The position numbers and the translations under genes are program-made. Of a DNA stretch of 37,528 nt, positions 33,097 to 37,528 are shown one piece after another. Under the pieces are notes generated by a model. The model was not told the origin of the DNA and did no database searches. It saw only the letters and a list, made by a program, of their open reading frames with translations. The stretch spans positions 1 through 37,528 of the forward strand of contig UQKB01000017.1 of the NCBI GenBank assembly GCA_900541565.1, read 5' to 3'. The stretch's first letter is position 1. Each line of letters starts with the position of its first letter. This DNA is from an uncultured Oscillospiraceae bacterium. GTDB taxonomy: Bacteria > Bacillota > Clostridia > Oscillospirales > Acutalibacteraceae.

Positions 33097-33703
33097 TGCC
33101 GCTTCTCTGCGCTATTTAAGTCAGCGCTTTAGCATGCCTTATCCTGAATTGAAAGCAATTTTGACTGATATAGGTACCGAAGAACTGGCGCATCTTGAAA
33201 TGATTGGTGCAATTGTGTACCAGCTTACCCGTGATCTTACGCCGGAACAAATAAAAGAGGCTGGTTTTGATGCTTATTTTGTCGACCATACAACGGGAAT
33301 TTATCCGTCGTCTGCGGCGGGTGTCCCATTCACGGCGGCATATTTACAGTCTAAAGGTGATGTCATAACGGATCTGCATGAGGATATGGCGGCCGAGCAA
33401 AAGGCCAGAACCACATATGACAATATCCTTCGGTTTACAGACGACCCGGACGTAATAGACCCAATCCGCTTTTTGCGTGAAAGGGAGGTCGTACACTACC
33501 AGCGCTTCGGTGAAGGTTTACGCATTACCACCGATAAGCTTAACAGCAAAAACTTTTATGCGTTTAACCCGTCGTTTGATAGATGCGACAAAAAAGAAAA
33601 ATGTGAAAAAAAAGGAAAAGAAAAAACCATGGACTGTGAAAAAACATGGGATAGCGAAAAAATGTCTGACTATAACAGAATGCCAGATTACAACAAGCGC
33701 TAA
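33097..33703 (+). pseudogene. cotJC: cotJC, 3' part
   Basis: From the right core onward the sequence is again CotJC: AASLRYLSQRFSMPYPELK, EELAHLEMIGAIVYQL with metal-ligand Glu and His, DLHEDMAAEQKART, and EREVVHYQRFGEGL with another His. After the catalase-like domain the protein has a Lys/Asp/Cys-rich tail ending MPDYNKR, longer than the roughly 190-residue Bacillus CotJC. There is an in-frame ATG at 33134 without a ribosome site, so this half is not expected to be made alone. CotJC is a manganese-catalase-like coat protein. It needs the 5' half (24939-25045) to give the first metal ligand. Confidence 0.92.
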
Positions 33704-33720
33704 AAAAATAAAATGCAAAT

Positions 33721-33757
33721 AAAATCGGCCCGGACAAAGCTGTCCGGGCCGATTTTT
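33721..33757. terminator. Bidirectional terminator between cotJC and the ABC operon
   Basis: A perfect 15-bp stem (33722-33736 with 33741-33755) with a 4-nt loop AAGC and T residues on either strand, between convergent genes. Confidence 0.93.
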
Positions 33758-33774
33758 GGCTGGATATTTTGAGG

Positions 33775-34434
33775 CTATAGAACTCCACGTTTGCGGTAAA
33801 GAAAATTTGCGCCGCCAATTAAAAGAAGAGCAAAAACAAATAGCGGGAGATAGGGAAGGAGCAAATCTTCTATCTGTTCTATACGGTTTACAGAAAGCAT
33901 GTTGATATAGGTAAGCGTATTCATATTGGAATAAATACAGAAAATTTCATACAGCACGTTAATTAAAAAGGGGACGGCAATTGTCCTGCACAGAAGCATC
34001 AGAAAAAAAGTGGCGGAAGCAAAGACAAGCGACTGAATCATCATCAGCAGATAATCCATCCAGTAATTTTCAAGAAAAATTCCATATAACGCAAAAAGGA
34101 CGGCTGCATGCAGCGCATACCAGATAAAGATGAAAAAAAAGTCTGGCAAAAGGCTGGGTTTGTAAACATATAGCAGTTCTTTTCCATTGCCTTCTGCGTA
34201 TTCACGCAGTCCAAAAAGAATCCACCATGTTGCCATAAACGGAACATACCGCTGCAATTCCATAAAGGTCTTTAAAAATGTGGTTTCACTCATGCCGGTG
34301 CTGTGTACATGCTCTATGCTGAGCACAGGAAGTAAAAGAAATAAAACGGCAAGCGGAACCCAATAAAGAAAACGCAGGCTTTTTAAATGGTAATAGGTAA
34401 GCCAAAGCAGATTCAAATTTTTTTCAATGCGCAT
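33775..34434 (-). CDS. ABC transporter membrane protein (last gene of operon)
   Basis: A 219-residue protein with about six membrane helices (LYWVPLAVLFLLLPVL, YALHAAVLFALYGIF and others) and few long loops, of the ABC-2-like permease size. The ATG at 34434 overlaps the end of the ATPase gene by 22 bp and has GGAGG about 10 nt upstream on the minus strand; the longer frame upstream is a shadow of the ATPase gene. With the ATPase and the 573-residue membrane protein it should form one exporter. The family was not identified more closely. Confidence 0.82.
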   Translation of the reverse strand: MRIEKNLNLLWLTYYHLKSLRFLYWVPLAVLFLLLPVLSIEHVHSTGMSETTFLKTFMELQRYVPFMATWWILFGLREYAEGNGKELLYVYKPSLLPDFFFIFIWYALHAAVLFALYGIFLENYWMDYLLMMIQSLVFASATFFLMLLCRTIAVPFLINVLYEIFCIYSNMNTLTYINMLSVNRIEQIEDLLLPYLPLFVFALLLIGGANFLYRKRGVL

Positions 34435-35228
34435 AAAAAGCCATCCTCCACTGTGGGGGGCTGCAGTGTCCCCGGCTGCTCCTGTGCTGAAAGCACGCGA
34501 ATCACGGCGCGCCCGTTTTCCTCTGTACGGTCTTTGACAAAAAAGCTGCCGTGCAGGTTTTGTTCCATGCTTTGCTCCAGAAGGTAGACCTTCCCCTTTG
34601 CAAGCTGTGCAATTTGCGCGCCTGTGCCGCTTGCGACCAGTTGTCCCTTGTCCATAATTAAAATATGTCCACAAGTGGCTTCTACGTCAGACACGATATG
34701 GGTGGAGATCATTACGGTGCAGTTCCGTTTTATGCGCGCAAAAATATTTTTAAACCGCATGCGTTCCTCCGGGTCCAGCCCCGCGGTGGGTTCGTCAAAT
34801 AGCATAATTTCCGGCTCGCCCAGCATTGCCTGCGCAATTCCCAGGCGGCGCACCATGCCGCCAGAAAGCGAAGCAATGCGGTCATGCATGCGGTCAGAAA
34901 GGTTTACTTCCTCTACATATTGTTCAATTTGCGCCTTTTGTTTTGGCTTGGGTATATTTTTTAAAGTAGCAAAATACGTCATCATTTCAAAAACGGTCAG
35001 CTCGCGGAACATGCCAAATTTTTGCGGCAGATAACCAATGGAAGCGCCGTCTGTTACAATGTTGCCGCTTTTTGGGCGGTACAGCCCGCAAATACAGCGT
35101 ATCAGTGTGGTTTTTCCTGCTCCATTGGGGCCAAGCAGGCCGTAGACGCCATACCCAAGCTCTGCTGAAAAATGATCAAGCGCCTTTTTCTTTTTAAAAA
35201 CTTTGGTGCAGTCTGTTATTTTAAGCAT
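34413..35228 (-). CDS. ABC transporter ATP-binding protein
   Basis: A 271-residue ATPase with Walker A GPNGAGKTT, a Q-loop YLPQKFGMF, signature LSGGMVRRLG, Walker B LFDEPTAGLD and switch His in STHI. The LSGGMVRRLG wording and the C-terminal extension are those of the ABC-2/bacitracin-resistance-like exporters. It overlaps the upstream gene by 8 bp and the downstream one by 22 bp, so the three genes are tightly coupled. The exporter may handle the small secreted protein encoded at the head of the cluster, or protect from it; this is inferred from position only. Confidence 0.94.
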   Translation of the reverse strand: MLKITDCTKVFKKKKALDHFSAELGYGVYGLLGPNGAGKTTLIRCICGLYRPKSGNIVTDGASIGYLPQKFGMFRELTVFEMMTYFATLKNIPKPKQKAQIEQYVEEVNLSDRMHDRIASLSGGMVRRLGIAQAMLGEPEIMLFDEPTAGLDPEERMRFKNIFARIKRNCTVMISTHIVSDVEATCGHILIMDKGQLVASGTGAQIAQLAKGKVYLLEQSMEQNLHGSFFVKDRTEENGRAVIRVLSAQEQPGTLQPPTVEDGFLCALKKI

Positions 35229-36942
35229 AGCAAAACTCCTTTACCAGGTTTTGGGCAAACTGGTCGATAAATTCGCGGTTGTGGCACCACAGAATCATAT
35301 GGTCGCCCAAATCCACCATGGGGCCATACTCCGCCCAGCCGGCAAAAGTATCATAGATTTGAAAAATCTTCTTTTCCCGCAGGTCCAGGTGGCGCGGCGT
35401 GTTTGCGGCCTGCTCTGCTTTTGTTACGGCGCTTTGCAGCTCTGCAAGATAATCGCCGTCGATCGGCCGCGATTCAAATCCGCCAATGCTCAGCGCACAG
35501 AAGCGAAAACCGTTTTCCTCTTTTTCTGTTAAAAAGCCGCGCATCAAAGTCAGGCAGTCGCTTGTGCCGGAAAAGGCGTTTTTCTCCCCTTCTATGGCCG
35601 GCAGGTTGCTGTACACGGGCTTGCCGCCGCCTGCGCGCACGGTAAATTGGGAAGAAAAGCCATTTTCTACAGGCACATATCCTTGCCCGCCACCGTTTAT
35701 ATGGTGGAAGCCCGCGATGGGATAATACGGAAAGCACCCGGGCAGCAGTGCGGCCTGGCTGTTGCTGTATAAAATGGGGCTGTACCCGCTGTAGCGAAGA
35801 ATAACCGTATTGCCGGATTGCGGAGCCTGCACCGTTATGTAGTCGCCGTCGCGTATATAGGAAAGCGGGCTCCCGCTTGCGTCTGTCACAGAAGATACCC
35901 CATACCCACGGTAGAGCGTAAAGATATATTCGCCGCTTGCCGGCGCGGCTGAAAGCTCCATTTGTACGGTGGCGTCCAGCGCCCGGCCAATTTGCAGGTC
36001 CATGTCATAGGCTGCAACGGTAAAGTCGGCTGCCTGCTGTTTTTGGGGATGATCGCGGTAATATTCGTAATCCCCGCGGGAGATACTGTCGGGATAAGGG
36101 CCCAGCTTCATTTCGCTGCCGCCTGCAAAATAGCCAAGCAGGTTGCCGCCTGCCAGAAGCAGGCACAGCAACACGCTGACAAGGCGCGCCCGGCTTTTTT
36201 TTCGCAAAACAGCGGGCAGAGCCCAGGCCAGCAGCAAAAAGCACCAGAATAGCGTCAGGTTCCAGCGCAGCGTTTCGTTGGAAAAGCCGTACTGAAAGTC
36301 GGTGATCCACGTGGTGTTTTGCGGCAGCACCTTGCTGAAGATCCATTTGGCGGGCCAGAAGTTGATATGGCTGCGGTCGCTTGCAAGGCCCGGCAGCATG
36401 TCGGACATGGGGCTTAAAATAAAGATGACAAGCGCCATGACGGCGTATGCCGGTATGCGTTTGAGCCACAGCGCAAGGCAGCCGCCCAGCAGACTTGCAA
36501 GCAGGCACAGCAGGAAAATGTTTAAAAAATTGACCATCAGGATATGCCCGTAATACGAAAGATCCGTTACGCCGCCGGCAATGGCAATGCCCAGGTTAAA
36601 GCAGCTTGGGATTAAAAACAGCAGAAAAACCAGGCAGGCAAGCACACAAAAAGCGCTGCCGTACAGCCGCACCTTGCCGTGCCTGTGCGCAGCGGCGCAT
36701 TCTTTAAGCCCGCTGTGCCGGACCGCGTAAATATATTCATAAGAAATATACAGGCTTACAATAAAAAAGATCAGGCATTCCTGTTGTACTGCGTGAACAT
36801 TCAGCATGACATCCCAGTTTAAGGTATAGGTGTAGCAGCGGTACACCATATAAGCCGTTATGCCTGCAAGCAGCAAAAATGCCACCACAGAAACACGCAG
36901 GCGGCGCAAAAAGACCTGCAGGCTTTTTAGGAACAGAACCAC
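35221..36942 (-). CDS. Large ABC-type membrane protein with M1-like extracellular domain
   Basis: A 573-residue protein. The N-terminal half has about six membrane helices (to about residue 270). The C-terminal half is an extracellular beta-rich domain (AAYDMDLQIGRAL, EYIFTLYRGYGV, VILRYSGYSP) similar in layout to the N-terminal domain of M1 aminopeptidases; no HExxH zinc motif is present, so no peptidase activity is expected. The GTG at 36942 has AAAGGA nine bases upstream; a GTG at 36948 is too close to it. It is the first gene of the transporter operon after the secreted-protein terminator. Such fusions occur in bacteriocin- or antibiotic-related exporters. Confidence 0.82.
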   Translation of the reverse strand: MVLFLKSLQVFLRRLRVSVVAFLLLAGITAYMVYRCYTYTLNWDVMLNVHAVQQECLIFFIVSLYISYEYIYAVRHSGLKECAAAHRHGKVRLYGSAFCVLACLVFLLFLIPSCFNLGIAIAGGVTDLSYYGHILMVNFLNIFLLCLLASLLGGCLALWLKRIPAYAVMALVIFILSPMSDMLPGLASDRSHINFWPAKWIFSKVLPQNTTWITDFQYGFSNETLRWNLTLFWCFLLLAWALPAVLRKKSRARLVSVLLCLLLAGGNLLGYFAGGSEMKLGPYPDSISRGDYEYYRDHPQKQQAADFTVAAYDMDLQIGRALDATVQMELSAAPASGEYIFTLYRGYGVSSVTDASGSPLSYIRDGDYITVQAPQSGNTVILRYSGYSPILYSNSQAALLPGCFPYYPIAGFHHINGGGQGYVPVENGFSSQFTVRAGGGKPVYSNLPAIEGEKNAFSGTSDCLTLMRGFLTEKEENGFRFCALSIGGFESRPIDGDYLAELQSAVTKAEQAANTPRHLDLREKKIFQIYDTFAGWAEYGPMVDLGDHMILWCHNREFIDQFAQNLVKEFCYA

Positions 36943-36965
36943 AGGCACACTTCCTTTCTGTAAAG

Positions 36966-37008
36966 AGTAAAAATTTGCCCCGCGGGTAACGAAATACACG
37001 CGGGGCAA
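36966..37008 (-). terminator. Terminator of the small secreted protein gene
   Basis: On the minus strand TTGCCCCGCG (36999-37008) pairs with CGCGGGGCAA (36975-36984) over a 14-nt loop and is followed by a T run. It lies between the secreted protein gene and the transporter operon, so the operon would depend on partial read-through or its own promoter. Confidence 0.85.
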
Positions 37009-37028
37009 TTGTGGATTTTGCAGATTGG

Positions 37029-37422
37029 CTAAAATGCGTGGAACTTGCCTTCTGCCGCGCAGTTTTTGCCGTTAAACCACCAGGAGTTCATTGTACCCCT
37101 CCAGGTTGTACCAGAATGGCCGGTAGCCTTGTCCCATCTGGTCGGTTTTGTGGTTTGCCCGGGTTCGGCAAAAATATGATGGGATTGGCGATAATCATAC
37201 CCGGGAACCTTGTAATGCAAATATAGATTTACGCCATCGTGGGAAGAAGCATGATTTTTTATGTACTCCACATTACCCGTTCCATAGCCAGATAAAAAGC
37301 CGGTGGATTGTGTTTGTTCCACGTTAAGCGTAAAGGTGCGGGAAGCTGCGGACACAGGCATGGTGGCCGCGGCAGACAGCATCAGCACGGCCGCTGCAAC
37401 TGCAAGTAGTTTTTTTTTGCAT
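37029..37422 (-). CDS. Small secreted protein, start frameshifted at a poly-A run
   Basis: The mature frame (to 37029) encodes about 100 secreted residues after a signal peptide ending VSAAS, beginning RTFTLNVEQTQSTGF and ending in a Trp/Gly/Asn-rich stretch MNSWWFNGKN. The natural start is the ATG at 37422, with GGAGG nine bases upstream, but nine A residues (T residues 37410-37418, plus strand) put it out of frame; with eight the protein would begin MQKKLLAVAAAVLMLSAA, a perfect signal peptide. In-frame fall-back starts inside the signal peptide have no ribosome site. Such small beta-rich secreted proteins (DUF2712- or bacteriocin-like) occur beside ABC exporters. The family is not certain. 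Confidence 0.65.
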
Positions 37423-37483
37423 ATTTTGTCACCTCCTTGTATTTGATTTTTATATTTATACGTGTATAAGACATCTTTTATAT

Positions 37484-37528
37484 CTGTCTCTTATACACAT
37501 CTCCGAGCCCACGAGACACTGAGCGATC
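37484..37528 (+). other. Illumina Nextera transposase adapter (not genomic)
   Basis: CTGTCTCTTATACACATCT (37484-37502) is the Tn5 mosaic end of the Nextera kit, followed by CCGAGCCCACGAGAC (37503-37517), the read-2 adapter, an 8-base i7 index ACTGAGCG (37518-37525) and ATC of the flow-cell primer. This is untrimmed adapter at a contig end. Confidence 0.97.

Noticed and set aside
33134..33703. Independent short CotJC starting at the ATG at 33134
   Set aside because: No ribosome site upstream, and the frame continues upstream without a stop to the att core, where it joins the 5' half. It is the 3' part of the split gene.
34435..34674. 80-residue N-terminal extension of the last ABC membrane protein
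   Set aside because: It is the ATPase gene read in another frame; GGAGG before the ATG at 34434 decides the start.
1..37528. CRISPR arrays, tRNA and rRNA genes
   Set aside because: No regularly spaced repeats and no cloverleaf or rRNA-like stretches were seen by eye; a dedicated scan was not possible.

Overview
This window looks like the end of a draft contig from a spore-forming, strictly anaerobic Clostridia-type Firmicute of the gut kind. The reasons are strong AGGAGG ribosome sites, a cotJ spore-coat operon, two rubrerythrins with a PerR repressor, several lipoproteins, and moderate GC with AT-rich inserts. The last 45 bases are Illumina Nextera adapter, not genome. The first gene is cut by the left edge.

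Layout. 3-1790: the 3' part of a GH13 alpha-amylase. 1980-6432: a MacB-type ABC ATPase and a large FtsX-type permease with a long coiled coil. 6976-14895, minus strand: a LysR regulator followed by a redox cluster. The cluster has two lipoproteins (an extracellular flavodoxin and a cyclophilin-like protein), three cytoplasmic flavodoxin or FMN-reductase proteins, a flavodoxin remnant, a DUF4405 cytochrome-b-like membrane protein, a cupin, an aldo/keto reductase, a frameshifted small membrane gene and an ApbE flavin transferase. 15458-16964, minus strand: an amidase-3-like protein and a polysaccharide deacetylase. 17155-24236, plus strand: perR with reverse rubrerythrin, a small membrane protein, HIT and phosphoribosyltransferase genes, comEC-holA-rnmV, and a classical rubrerythrin with a striking palindrome at its promoter. 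24484-33703: cotJA, cotJB and a split cotJC. 33775-37422, minus strand: a small secreted protein followed by a three-gene ABC transporter operon.

The main discovery is in cotJC, which encodes a spore-coat manganese-catalase-like protein. It is interrupted after codon 36 by an 8,051-bp AT-rich element (about 25046-33096) bounded by a 12-bp direct repeat, GGATGGAGAGCT. Removing exactly one repeat plus the element rejoins the two halves in frame into a 237-residue CotJC. The element ends with a large serine recombinase gene 43 bp from its right end. Joining the ends of the element recreates a perfect 10-bp inverted repeat around the crossover, as expected for a serine-integrase attP. This is the architecture of the skin elements that interrupt sigK and are excised in the sporulating mother cell, here in a coat gene. 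A 51-residue ORF behind an operator-like palindrome, just upstream of the recombinase, is a candidate directionality factor. The recombinase start codon lies in the loop of a predicted hairpin, and one arm of that hairpin is repeated at the left end of the element.

The cargo is a tyrosine integrase flanked by two near-identical palindromes, and a set of zinc-ribbon, TPR/NPCBM and small lipoprotein genes of unknown function. No tRNA, rRNA or CRISPR array was seen.
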